A stretch of DNA of 61,158 bases from positions 1 to 61,158 of the forward strand of contig NZ_SLXU01000017.1 in NCBI RefSeq assembly GCF_004343505.1. Reading direction: 5' to 3'. This DNA is from Rhodovulum bhavnagarense. GTDB taxonomy: Bacteria > Pseudomonadota > Alphaproteobacteria > Rhodobacterales > Rhodobacteraceae. Position numbers and translations under genes: made by a program. Every line of letters starts with the position of its first letter. Within the stretch, counting starts at the first letter, position 1. The notes under the pieces are model-generated. The model was not told the origin of the DNA, searched no databases, and saw nothing but the letters and a program-made list of their open reading frames with translations. Shown piece by piece: positions 9,975-18,630 of the stretch.

Positions 9975-11323
9975 CGGGGGCTGAACTGGCGCTGGTGGTG
10001 TTCGCGGCGATGCTGTTGGCGATCTTCCTGCGGATGCCGGTCGCGGTCGCTATGGGTGCTGCGGGCTTTTTCGGAAGCTGGGCGGTGCTGGGCAGCCCCG
10101 CCGCGACGCTGAGTCAGCTCAAGACGCTGCCCTATGACACCTTCGCCAGCTACTCGCTGTCGGTGGTGCCGCTGTTCTTGTTGATGGGACAATTCGCTGC
10201 CCGCTCCGGGATGAGTGCGGCGCTGTTTTCCACCGCGGCCGACTGGCTGGGCCATCGGCGGGGCGGGCTTGCGATGGCCGCCGTCGGGGCCTGTGCTGGG
10301 TTCGGGGCGATCAGCGGTTCGTCGCTGGCTACTGCGTCCACCATGGGCAAGGTGGCCCTGCCCGAGATGCGCAAGCGCGGCTATTCGGATGCGCTGTCCA
10401 CAGGGGTTCTGGCCGCGGGTGGCACGCTGGGCATCCTGATCCCGCCGTCGGTGATCCTGGTTATCTATGCGGTGCTTACCCAGCAGAACATCGCCAAGAT
10501 GTTCGTGGCCGCCCTCGCGCCGGGGCTTTTGGCTGCGGCCGGTTACATCCTGTGCGTGGCGATCTATGTCCGTTTCGCGCCGGGGGCGGCGGGCGCGGCG
10601 CCGCGCGTGCCGCTGCGCCGACGTCTGCGCGGGCTGGTTGCGATCTTGCCCGTCGTTGCGATCTTTGCGCTGGTGATGGGCGGGATTGCGGCAGATTGGG
10701 ATTGGTCGAAAGAGGGTGTCCAGGCGCTGTTCACTCCGACCGAGGGCGCAGCCTTCGGCGCGCTGGCCAGCGGGCTGTACGGGCTGCTTTGGGGGAGGCT
10801 GGGATGGGCAGGACTCGGGGCGGCGCTGCGGGAAACAGCGGCGACCACGGCGATGATCTTTTTCATCCTTCTGGGGGCACAGATCTTCGGCGCGTTCCTT
10901 GCATTGACCCAGACACCGCAGGCGCTGGCCGGCTGGGTCGATGGGCTGGCTGTCGGGCCTTACTGGGTGCTGGCGGCGATGTTGCTGAGCTATCTCGTGT
11001 TCGGCTGTATCATGGACAGCCTCAGCATGATCCTGCTGACGATCCCGGTCTTCTTTCCGATCGTGATGGGGTTGGACCTGGACATGCCGCCCGAAGAAAT
11101 CGCGATCTGGTTCGGTATCCTCGCGCTGATCGCGGTAGAGGTGGGGTTGATCACCCCGCCCGTGGGGCTGAACCTTTTCATCCTGAACGGTCTGGCCCCC
11201 GACATCCCGGTCGCGCGCACCTATCGCGGGGTGTTACCTTTCGTGGCCTCTGATCTTGTTCGCGTCGGGCTGCTTTTGGCCTTTCCAATTCTGTCGCTCG
11301 GGTTGGTTCGGCTGCTGTTCTGA
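9971..11323 (+). CDS. dctM: TRAP transporter large permease (DctM type)
   Basis: The 450-residue large permease carries out Na+-coupled import together with DctQ. It has about 12 hydrophobic segments and family motifs such as GGTLGILIPPSVILVIYA, CIMDSLSMILLTIPVFFP and GLITPPVGLNLFILNG. It overlaps dctQ by four bases. The missing binding protein means that the partner DctP is encoded elsewhere. No terminator is obvious between it and the tRNA 40 bases further on. Confidence 0.93.
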   Translation: MTGAELALVVFAAMLLAIFLRMPVAVAMGAAGFFGSWAVLGSPAATLSQLKTLPYDTFASYSLSVVPLFLLMGQFAARSGMSAALFSTAADWLGHRRGGLAMAAVGACAGFGAISGSSLATASTMGKVALPEMRKRGYSDALSTGVLAAGGTLGILIPPSVILVIYAVLTQQNIAKMFVAALAPGLLAAAGYILCVAIYVRFAPGAAGAAPRVPLRRRLRGLVAILPVVAIFALVMGGIAADWDWSKEGVQALFTPTEGAAFGALASGLYGLLWGRLGWAGLGAALRETAATTAMIFFILLGAQIFGAFLALTQTPQALAGWVDGLAVGPYWVLAAMLLSYLVFGCIMDSLSMILLTIPVFFPIVMGLDLDMPPEEIAIWFGILALIAVEVGLITPPVGLNLFILNGLAPDIPVARTYRGVLPFVASDLVRVGLLLAFPILSLGLVRLLF

Positions 11324-11365
11324 GATTGACCGCCCCTCGGCGGCACGCTAGACCCATCCCACCTG

Positions 11366-11449
11366 GCCCGAGTGGCGGAATGGTAGACGCAGCGGATTCA
11401 AAATCCGCCGCCGTAAGGCGTGGGGGTTCGAGTCCCCCCTCGGGCACCA
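11366..11449 (+). tRNA. tRNA-Leu (CAA)
   Basis: A complete class II tRNA runs from GCCCGAG to CTCGGGC, with discriminator A and encoded CCA. The anticodon loop TTCAAAA gives anticodon CAA (reads UUG). The T-arm contains GGTTCGAGTCC. It lies just beyond dctM, and a tyrosine integrase gene ends about 100 bases downstream, pointing towards it. The tRNA 3' end is therefore the likely integration site. Confidence 0.95.
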
Positions 11450-11545
11450 GGCTGAAATCGCAATGACTTTTTCCGTATTGCACTCTGCGGATACTCTGCC
11501 ACGTTGCAGTCATTCACACACCCTATTCACACATTCCTGTTCTGT

Positions 11546-12589
11546 TCACGTTCTGCCCCGGCGCTCTTGGGCGGATCGGCTGAGGCGCTTTTTGCTGGCC
11601 TTGGTCCGGTAGTACGCGACCATCTGGGCCGACTGCCCCGTGACGGCTTGGATCTCTGCGTCGCTTGCCCCGGCCTCGGCCAGCTCAATGATCGCCAGCT
11701 TGCGCAAGCCGTGCAGGCTGTAGGGAGATGCGCGCTCGCCCAGCGATTGCCGCCACGCCCGAAAGGCCCGCTCGATCGCATGGTATCCTTGCGGCTCCGT
11801 CAGGTTTTTCGGCAGGACATGGATACCTCGGGCGGGCAGGGCGTCGACGTAGGCGCTTAGGAAGGGTGGGCAGTAGACCTCGAGTTCCTGGTCACCCTTC
11901 TCGTCGCGGACGGTCATCCACTCGCCCTGAAACTGGTCGCGCCGCATGGTGATGGCCGCGCTCGGGCGCTGGCCGGTGCCAAGGATGAGCCGCGCGGCGG
12001 TCTGCACCCGCTCCGGCGCGGTATCGAGGGCCTTGACCATCCATGCGGGCCATGGATCATAGGGCTTGGCGGGCTTGTATTTCGCCAACCCGGCCGCTGG
12101 ATTCTCGCCCAGCGGCCAATCCAGTTCCCGGCGGGCGTAATTCCATAGGATCGAGACCGTCTGTGCATAGCGCGCGGCCTTGCGCGGGGTGTCGGACAGC
12201 TTGCCCACAGCGGCGCGGACGGCCGCCCGGGAGGTCTTGCGCATATCCTTGCCGGCGTTTTTTTCGCAGATCTCATCCATGACGCGCCAGTAATCGGCCT
12301 TTGTCTTGGCGGCCAGTCTCCTTTGGACAGTCGGGTCTTTGCGCCACGCCAGAATGCACTCGCCCCAGCTATAGCACGCGGGGTGCTTCTGCTGGTCGTG
12401 CTGGCCGCTCTGCGCGGCCCAATAGAGTTCGTCCAGCCGCTCGGCGTTGCCCTGCCAGTCCAGCTTTATCTCGCGTGCCCGCCGCTTGACTCCGTCTGTC
12501 CATGTGATGCGGTGGAACGGTGTCCAGGCTTTTCCGGTCCAGCGCCAAACAAGGCGGGGCTTAGTGATGCGGGGTTTGGGCGGCCTCAT
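11546..12589 (-). CDS. int: Tyrosine-family phage/ICE integrase
   Basis: This tyrosine recombinase of 347 residues would integrate an element at the adjacent tRNA-Leu. The C-terminal catalytic domain shows the first Arg in GTGQRPSAAI, HxxR in SLHGLRKLA, and the nucleophilic Tyr in MVAYYRTKA. The N-terminal part (LAAKTKADYWRVMDEI) resembles a core-binding SAM-like domain. It overlaps the AlpA-like gene by four bases (ATGA), forming an int/xis-like pair read towards the tRNA, the usual arrangement for tRNA-integrated elements. Confidence 0.92.
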   Translation of the reverse strand: MRPPKPRITKPRLVWRWTGKAWTPFHRITWTDGVKRRAREIKLDWQGNAERLDELYWAAQSGQHDQQKHPACYSWGECILAWRKDPTVQRRLAAKTKADYWRVMDEICEKNAGKDMRKTSRAAVRAAVGKLSDTPRKAARYAQTVSILWNYARRELDWPLGENPAAGLAKYKPAKPYDPWPAWMVKALDTAPERVQTAARLILGTGQRPSAAITMRRDQFQGEWMTVRDEKGDQELEVYCPPFLSAYVDALPARGIHVLPKNLTEPQGYHAIERAFRAWRQSLGERASPYSLHGLRKLAIIELAEAGASDAEIQAVTGQSAQMVAYYRTKASKKRLSRSAQERRGRT

Positions 12590-12783
12590 AACTCGAAATC
12601 CTCATTCGGCTTTGCGGCCTCTCCGGACAGGATGGCCTGCAATTGATCCACGCGCCAGCGCTCCAAGCCTGCGATTCGCGTGGGCGGCGGCAGCGCACCA
12701 TCTGCGACTAGCCGCCGAAACTGCGTCGGCGGCATGTCCAGCATTTGTGCGGCGGTGATGTCGCGGACGGCGAGGCGCTGCAT
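12586..12783 (-). CDS. AlpA/excisionase-like winged-helix protein
   Basis: A 65-residue protein contains a MerR/AlpA-type helix-turn-helix: ITAAQMLDMPPTQFRRLVADG, then the wing PPPTRIAGLERWRVDQL. Such proteins act as excisionase or as activators of integrase genes. Its stop overlaps the integrase start, so the two are coupled. Confidence 0.82.
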   Translation of the reverse strand: MQRLAVRDITAAQMLDMPPTQFRRLVADGALPPPTRIAGLERWRVDQLQAILSGEAAKPNEDFEL

Positions 12784-12786
12784 CGG

Positions 12787-13152
12787 TCAGCTCTCCACTC
12801 CTTTCCGCTTGGCCAACAAGAAAGCTGTATGTTCAGCGGTAATTTCCTGATCTCCCGCGTAAATGGCTTTAGCCAGACTGGCGCGATACATTTCGAAACC
12901 TTCCCGAGCAGTGCCAACGTTCAGCCTCAAGCACCCCATGAGAAACGATTTGGCGCGGTGCTGAACGCGAAAACTCCAGACGCAAGCCGGAAAAGGCTTT
13001 CGGCACATCTTTTGCATGCCATCTTCCTGACTGTACCGGCGTGACGCGAGGGGGACGGTGGCGGGAACGCCCGCCTTGATGAGCGCGACGCTTGCGGTTG
13101 CGCGGTCCACCTTCAAGCGTGTGGCAAGCTGGGAATGGGTTACATAATTCAT
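12787..13152 (-). CDS. Small helix-turn-helix protein of the integrated element
   Basis: The product is about 121 residues. The N-terminus, HSQLATRLKVDRATASVALIKAG, has the look of a DNA-binding helix-turn-helix. The C-terminus, FEMYRASLAKAIYAGDQEITAEHTAFLLAKR, is helical. I do not recognise the family. The start at 13152 follows GTGGAGAG at good spacing; a GTG four codons earlier is part of that ribosome site. It is read in the same direction as the AlpA-like gene, three bases upstream, so the three genes form one operon. Confidence 0.6.
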   Translation of the reverse strand: MNYVTHSQLATRLKVDRATASVALIKAGVPATVPLASRRYSQEDGMQKMCRKPFPACVWSFRVQHRAKSFLMGCLRLNVGTAREGFEMYRASLAKAIYAGDQEITAEHTAFLLAKRKGVES

Positions 13153-13285
13153 AGCGCTCTCCACGTTGGGGGCTGCCGGTCGACATCGGAGAATGGGGGG
13201 TAGTCTAGAACCTCCACCTCGCCGCCGAGACTAGTGGAGAGCATCGTTGTTTTTCGCATCGATTCCTCGCGACATCCCCATGGAT

Positions 13286-13325
13286 TTGGACAACTGATCT
13301 AAAAATTGGACAAATTGGATCAATT
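13286..13325. promoter_or_regulatory. Operator-like repeats of the integrated element
   Basis: TTGGACAA occurs at 13286 and again at 13306, two helical turns apart. It is followed by the perfect palindrome AATTG-GAT-CAATT at 13313-13325. The cluster lies between the leftward HTH/xis/int operon and the rightward gene at 13471, in a locally AT-rich stretch. It is a likely control region for one or both. Confidence 0.5.
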
Positions 13326-13470
13326 ATCAAGAGTGCGAGTCAAAATTCTTGTCTTTCACGCTAAGAGTCCCGCTCTAGTCGCTTTTTTCGTATTTCTTGG
13401 ACATCGACTGGCACTTTCACAGTCTTCGATGTAATATCCAAAATTTGGGCAATCGCGAAGGAGTTACCAA

Positions 13471-14649
13471 GTGACGCTTCAAGACGATGCGGAAGAGAAG
13501 CTTAATGCGCTGTCGCGTGAAGCTGCGGATAGCTGGCTCGAGATCGGCCGCGTGCTGCTCGAACTCGAAGCGCTGTCGCGAACCGCTCCTGCCGGCAAGA
13601 GCTGGATCGACATGTTGCGCGAGCGACTTGATGAACTCGATGCGCCGGTATCGATCGGACACATGCACAAGATACGCCGGGCCGCGGCCTTTCTGCATCA
13701 GCATGCGCCAGAGACGCTGGAGGTGGGCTCCTCCACCCCTCCCCGGATATCTTCGGTTGAAATTGCCGAGCGCCTGTATCGTCTCGATCCCGATGCCGGC
13801 CTGCGCGCCCTCGCAGATGCTACTGCGGCCAATCCGGTCCCTTATGTCGAACTCAAGAAAATGTATGATGCAGCGCTCGAGACGCGTCCCGAGATGAAGA
13901 GCCCGCGCCAAGTGGCTTGGGAGGCGAGGAAGAAAGCCGTCCCTGCGCCGGATCAGGCGGCTCCTTCCGTTTCATCAGAAGACAGCGCCGACGAGCAGAC
14001 CTCGGCTCAGGAAAGCGGACCGCCGAAAAAGTTTCAGAAAAAGCTGGAAGGCCTACTCTCCAATGTCTGGAAAGATGGTTGGCAGGCTGCAAAACAGCAA
14101 GATGCAGCAGAAAACGACGCGTTACGGTCGCGGATCCAGAAGCTCGAAGGGCAACTCGAAACCGTGACCGAAGCAGCGCGAGGTCATGGAAGGCTGTCGC
14201 ATGAGATTATCAGGAAAGCGGCCGCTCTCTTGCGTGATGCACCCGATCTCTTCATTTATGCACCACCGATCATGGACCCTTTCCTTGATGGCATTTTCAG
14301 GTCCGCTTTTCCGAAGGCAGACGTTTCACTTCCCATGAAGCCTCAGATCCAGGAACGGCGCAGTCGTATTGGCCGAACAGCCAATCTCTTCACCGCAGGT
14401 GATGCAGCGCTGGTATTGGGGCTCTCGAACCTGCCCGAGGGATACGATTTCGAAGCGATCTTTCAGCATGCAAAGGAGCGGGATGTCGCCATGATCGTAT
14501 TGCAGGCTGTTCCATTCGAAATCCCGCAGCCGTGGGTGCGAAATGTGTTTTCCCTCGGTTTGACCTCGCAAGACCATGATGCGATCGCTGCAATCCGTCT
14601 CGCAGCAGCCGTGGCAGATATTCGTGTGCGCGCCGCGAAGCCCGGTTGA
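13471..14649 (+). CDS. Unrecognised cargo protein (392 aa)
   Basis: I do not recognise this protein. Residues 1-75 form a helical block (AADSWLEIGRVLLELEAL, then DAPVSIGHMHKIRRAAAFL) that reads like a phage or plasmid DNA-binding helical domain. Residues 150-190 are a low-complexity linker. A coiled-coil segment around 200-240 (KQQDAAENDALRSRIQKLE) follows, then a compact alpha/beta C-terminal domain. The start is a GTG after GAAGGAG. It lies alone between the operator-like repeats and the next block. As the only cargo gene beside the integrase it could be a defence or regulatory gene, but nothing proves that. Confidence 0.7.
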   Translation: MTLQDDAEEKLNALSREAADSWLEIGRVLLELEALSRTAPAGKSWIDMLRERLDELDAPVSIGHMHKIRRAAAFLHQHAPETLEVGSSTPPRISSVEIAERLYRLDPDAGLRALADATAANPVPYVELKKMYDAALETRPEMKSPRQVAWEARKKAVPAPDQAAPSVSSEDSADEQTSAQESGPPKKFQKKLEGLLSNVWKDGWQAAKQQDAAENDALRSRIQKLEGQLETVTEAARGHGRLSHEIIRKAAALLRDAPDLFIYAPPIMDPFLDGIFRSAFPKADVSLPMKPQIQERRSRIGRTANLFTAGDAALVLGLSNLPEGYDFEAIFQHAKERDVAMIVLQAVPFEIPQPWVRNVFSLGLTSQDHDAIAAIRLAAAVADIRVRAAKPG

Positions 14650-14687
14650 TGCTGGCCCCACGCGACCGAAACCTTCAGGCGCGGAGG

Positions 14688-15215
14688 CTAGAGCCAGGGT
14701 TCGATGATCCTGGAGCGCGGACCGATGACCCCGTCCCGTTTCAGATCATCGAGGACGCCACGGTCGTATTGCCCGAGCTGGTAGAACCGGCTCCAGGTGC
14801 GCGCCCAGCCCATCTCCGGGCAAAGCTGGCAATAGGGGGAGGTGAAAATCCGGGCATTCAGACGCAGGCGCGGGTGGCCCGTGACCCGGCCAAACAGCCG
14901 GGGGAACGGGTCCATCAGCCCGGCGCACCAGTTCTCGAGAAGGGGCGCATCGCGCAGATCCTCTTCGCCTGGCGATTCCGTGCTCAGGCGTTCGATGTAA
15001 TCGAGGAACGCGTCCAGAAGGTGGTCGCCGCTCACGTGATCGCGCTCCCGCCCGGGCATGAATTGCCTATCCCGATAGTCCGGCAACAGGAGCGCCAGGG
15101 TGGCCAGGGGCGGCGTTCTTGCTTGCAAGAGGGCGAGCGGGTCCAGCGTGGCGCGCAGATCGGCGATGGCTTCAAGCAGCGGGGCGCGGGGATTGAAGGA
15201 CATGGGGATCGTCAT
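14688..15215 (-). CDS. Hypothetical protein of the accessory block
   Basis: The product is 175 residues, soluble and mostly helical, with no recognised motif. A CQLC pair (residues near 145) follows a stretch resembling an aromatic-rich packing region (YCQLCPEMGWARTWSRFYQLGQYDR). The start at 15215 follows AGGAGACACGAT. It is the last gene of a minus-strand series with the FtsH-like protease 63 bases upstream, so the two may be co-expressed. Confidence 0.65.
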   Translation of the reverse strand: MTIPMSFNPRAPLLEAIADLRATLDPLALLQARTPPLATLALLLPDYRDRQFMPGRERDHVSGDHLLDAFLDYIERLSTESPGEEDLRDAPLLENWCAGLMDPFPRLFGRVTGHPRLRLNARIFTSPYCQLCPEMGWARTWSRFYQLGQYDRGVLDDLKRDGVIGPRSRIIEPWL

Positions 15216-15278
15216 ATCGTGTCTCCTGGGGGCTGTGGGTCATGGGTGTTGAGAAACTCTCAGGGGGTGGCCGGGTCT

Positions 15279-17321
15279 TCATCCTGGATCGACGGCGCGG
15301 TACCTCCCCGGCAACAAGGCCGTGAGGGCCGGGCCGGCGAGTTCTCGTTCCCGTTCCAGCACCTCGGCGATGCGCAGGAGGTCGGCGAGGTGGGCGTCGA
15401 GCAAGGCGGTGGCCCGGGCCTCGGCCGCGCGGAGATGGCGGTTCAGGCGGGCGCGCAGGGCGGGGTCGAGGGCGAGGGCCTCCAGATCGCGCGGCAGGGG
15501 CTGCCAGGCGGACCCCATGCGGCCCATGCCCCATTGCAGCTCGATCCGGGCGGCCAGCTGCGTGGCCTGGGCCAGGTCGCTGTCCGGTCCCTCCCCGGCG
15601 CCGCTGGAGGGGGTGCCCAGCACCAGCTTTTCGGCTGCGCGGCCGGCGAGGTGAAGGGCCAGCATGTCCTCGGCGCTGGCGCGGGTATGGAAGATCGGCT
15701 CGGGCGCAAGCACGGCGCCGCCCTGGGGCGAGACCTGCACCGAGCGCGCGGCCGGCAGGTCCAGCAGGTGGGTTACCAGCAGGTGCCCGACCTCGTGCAG
15801 GGCGATGCGGCGCAGAGCGCCCTTAGGAACCGGGGGCCGCAGCCGGGCCGCGGCGGTGCGCAGATCGGCCAGGCGGACCGCCCGCTCCGCGCCGCGGGCC
15901 ATTGCCGCGGCCTGGCGGGCCAGGGCCACGAGATCGGCGCCGGTCAGCCCGACCAGATCGCGGGCCTCGGCGGCGAGCTGCTCGGGGGGCAGATCGGGCA
16001 GATGCGCGGCGAGGATTGCGGCAATGCCGTCCTTGTCCGGCAGCCCGATGAGGATCTTGCGGTCGAACCGGCCCGAGCGGACCACCGCCGGGTCGATCCG
16101 GTCGGGATGGTTGGTGGCGCCGATCACGATGACGCCCGTGGCCGCGTCGAGCCGGGAGAGCTGTTCCAGCAAGCCGTTGACCACGGAGGCCATGTAGCGC
16201 TCGTTGCGATCCCGTCCGCCGCGGCTGTGGAAGCTGTCCATCTCATCGAGGAAGAAGACCGCGGGCGCCGCGGCGATGGCGGCCTCGACATGGCCGTTTA
16301 GCGCCGCCAGCATGTCGCCCATATGCCCCTCCTTCTGGCATTCGGAGAAGCTGGTGGCGACCAGCGGCACCTCGAGGGATCCGGCCAGGGCGGCGGCGGC
16401 CATGGTCTTGCCGGTGCCGGGGGGGCCGTAAAGCAGGATACTGGACGGGACCCGGCCCCAGTCCAGCGCCCCCGTGCGCCAGGCAGCCACGTCCCTGACA
16501 AGCCCCTCCAGCTCGGCCACCAGGGCGGGTAGGCCCTTCACATCGGCCAGGGTCGTCCGGGGCGCCGTGGTCGCCCCGGTGGCGGCAATCCGGCCCAGCC
16601 GGTCCAACACCGCCTCCGGGGTCGGGGCGGCGAAGGCGATGTCGAGATGCAGGGGCGTGAGGTGCCGCAGGAGGTCGGGGGCGGGCAGTGTTTCCGGGAT
16701 TCTGGCCCCGCGATGGGTCAGGGGGAGCAGGGCGGCCAGCATCTCCGGGGCCAGGGGCGGCAGGACCCGCGTGGCCGCCAGCAGGGGGCGCAGTTCCTCG
16801 CCCAGGGCGCTTGCATCCGGGGCGATGGCCAGCACGGCGTGGCCTGCGCGCAGGGCGGTGGTGGTGCTTTCCCGGAATGCAGCCCGGCTGCGCGCGATCT
16901 CGGAGCGCAGGTCGCCGGGGCGGCGCAGCCCGACGATCCTGGCGCCGGCACGGCCCCCGGCCTGTAGCGCGTCGCATGCGGTGCGCGCAAGCTCCAGCAG
17001 GTCGGTGGGGACGATGAGCAGGACCAGCGTTCCGGGCGCTCCCACGGGCGCGTCCTCCAGGGCCCGGGCGACACGCAGGATCAGCGCCAGCGTTCCGGCA
17101 ATGGGTGTCTCCACCCGCCGCCGGTCGCCGGAGGCGGGTGCTGGCAGGAGCGGAATGGTCCATTCGTCCGCGATCTTCGCGTCCGACTGGGCCATGAGAT
17201 CATCGACGGTGGGCAGCACATCGGCCTTGGTGCCCCGGGCGGCGGCGCGGATCTCGCGGGCGACGCGGGCGCGGGCCGCGGCCAGGCCGGGCAGGGCGGA
17301 GGGGGAGGACGAACTGGACAT
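15279..17321 (-). CDS. Soluble FtsH-like AAA+ zinc metalloprotease
   Basis: The 680-residue protein has an N-terminal domain (1-255) unlike FtsH and without membrane helices. It is followed by an AAA+ module: Walker A GPPGTGKT at 299-306, Walker B FFLDE at 356-360, second region GATNHPDRIDPAVVRSGRFDRK to about 422. A peptidase M41 domain comes next with HEVGH at 509-513, and a downstream GPDSDLAQATQLAA segment aligned with the third zinc ligand of FtsH. The motor and protease residues appear intact. Losing the membrane anchor and zinc-flanked periplasmic domain is unusual for FtsH. The start at 17321 has AGGAGG seven bases upstream. It lies in an accessory block with a GIY-YIG protein. It probably degrades specific proteins; the targets are unknown. 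Confidence 0.88.
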   Translation of the reverse strand: MSSSSSPSALPGLAAARARVAREIRAAARGTKADVLPTVDDLMAQSDAKIADEWTIPLLPAPASGDRRRVETPIAGTLALILRVARALEDAPVGAPGTLVLLIVPTDLLELARTACDALQAGGRAGARIVGLRRPGDLRSEIARSRAAFRESTTTALRAGHAVLAIAPDASALGEELRPLLAATRVLPPLAPEMLAALLPLTHRGARIPETLPAPDLLRHLTPLHLDIAFAAPTPEAVLDRLGRIAATGATTAPRTTLADVKGLPALVAELEGLVRDVAAWRTGALDWGRVPSSILLYGPPGTGKTMAAAALAGSLEVPLVATSFSECQKEGHMGDMLAALNGHVEAAIAAAPAVFFLDEMDSFHSRGGRDRNERYMASVVNGLLEQLSRLDAATGVIVIGATNHPDRIDPAVVRSGRFDRKILIGLPDKDGIAAILAAHLPDLPPEQLAAEARDLVGLTGADLVALARQAAAMARGAERAVRLADLRTAAARLRPPVPKGALRRIALHEVGHLLVTHLLDLPAARSVQVSPQGGAVLAPEPIFHTRASAEDMLALHLAGRAAEKLVLGTPSSGAGEGPDSDLAQATQLAARIELQWGMGRMGSAWQPLPRDLEALALDPALRARLNRHLRAAEARATALLDAHLADLLRIAEVLERERELAGPALTALLPGRYRAVDPG

Positions 17322-17436
17322 GGGGCAGCCTCCTGTTCCGGGAACAGACGAAAAGTGGAAAAAATGCGGGGCGTGCTGGAGGGCAGGGCGGGGCCACCCG
17401 GGCCGGGCACACAGGCCCGGCCCGGGTGCATCCCGT

Positions 17437-18456
17437 TCAGGCCGCGCGGGCACCGTCGGGCGAGGCGATGTCGCGGGCGATCCGGGTCAGCACGCGCTCT
17501 ATCTCGGGCAACAGCCAGGGCGTGTAGATCTCGCTCACAACTTTGATCTGCCCGGCATAAAGCTTGGGCGGGATCACCGCCTGGGGAAAGCGGCGGCCCA
17601 GCTCGGCATGGGCGCGCTTCTCGGCGGCGCAGGCCGCATGGCCGGTGGGCATCGCCAGCAGGCGCAGGAAGGTGACCTGTGCGTCTTCCGGCAGGCCCAA
17701 CTGGTGGCGGAACCGCTTCTCGGGATTGGCGCTGTAGCCCAGCTTGAGCACCGTCCGGCCGGCCCGGGGCAGGGTGATGCGGGCAAGATAGATGGTGGAG
17801 GGCTTGGCGGTCCAGCTCTCGCCGCAGGTCGCGCAATCGCACTGGCCCCAGGACATGTTGGTCACGGCAATGCGCTGCTCGTGGCCGCAGGCATCGTGCC
17901 GGTAGAGGCGGTAATTGGGATTGCCCAGCGGGTCGGGACCGAGGCGGGTCCAACCCTGGCGCCGCGCTTCGTTCTCTTCGCGGGCCTGCAGGCAGGTCTC
18001 GCAGCGGATCGCCGTCTTGCCCGCGGCGGCTCGCTCGATGATCTCGAACTGGCGGCGCACCTCGTGGCCGCATTCCGGAATGCGATAGCGCCCGTAATGG
18101 CGGTCTTCGGGATCGCGGCCGAGATAGACCAGGCCGGCATCCTGGGCTGCGCTCCGGCGCCGGATCTCGGCGCAGCCCGCGCAGGCGGGTTGGGCGGTGC
18201 GCAGGGTGAAGGCCTTGTGCACGGTCACCGTGCCGCAGACCCGGCATTCCAGCGCGAGGTGATAGCGGTCGCGCACGCGGGCGAGGATGTTGAAACCCTT
18301 GGCGTGGGCGGTCTTCTGCCAATGGTCCGGAATGGGGCCGTTATAGGTGACGGCCCAGGTCTCTGCCGGGACATGGGCGGAGCGGCGGGGAACATGGAGG
18401 GTACGGCCGTCAAGGGAAACGGGCTGGAAGGCGGGGGAGGCGGGCGTCTTGCACAT
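17437..18456 (-). CDS. Zinc-finger protein with C-terminal GIY-YIG-like nuclease domain
   Basis: The 339-residue protein carries at least four CxxC pairs (CRVC, CAGC, CETC, CATC) forming repeated zinc ribbons in its first two thirds. The C-terminal domain, TIYLARITLPRAGRTVLKLGYSANPEKRF, followed by AEKRAHAELGRRF, is typical of the T5orf172/MUG113 branch of GIY-YIG nucleases, with variant catalytic signatures. It probably binds and cuts nucleic acid. The start at 18456 follows AAAGGATCC. It is read in the same direction as the protease gene, 115 bases upstream. Confidence 0.75.
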   Translation of the reverse strand: MCKTPASPAFQPVSLDGRTLHVPRRSAHVPAETWAVTYNGPIPDHWQKTAHAKGFNILARVRDRYHLALECRVCGTVTVHKAFTLRTAQPACAGCAEIRRRSAAQDAGLVYLGRDPEDRHYGRYRIPECGHEVRRQFEIIERAAAGKTAIRCETCLQAREENEARRQGWTRLGPDPLGNPNYRLYRHDACGHEQRIAVTNMSWGQCDCATCGESWTAKPSTIYLARITLPRAGRTVLKLGYSANPEKRFRHQLGLPEDAQVTFLRLLAMPTGHAACAAEKRAHAELGRRFPQAVIPPKLYAGQIKVVSEIYTPWLLPEIERVLTRIARDIASPDGARAA

Positions 18457-18630
18457 GGCAGGATCCTTTTGAACAGGGGGCAAGGGCCAGGCGCGCGGGG
18501 CGCGCCCGGTGGGGCCGGGCTTGTCCGGACAGGGACCGATCCCGGAAAACCGCGGGACAGACCGCTCCGCTCACCCGGGACAAACGAGCACCGGGTGCGG
18601 ATGGTCAGGTCGGTCCGGAAAAGGGACGTG

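Noticed and set aside
14646-16301. Plus-strand open frame of 551 codons
   Set aside because: Gly/Gln/Ala-rich composition and antisense to the protease and hypothetical genes; a shadow of GC-rich DNA.
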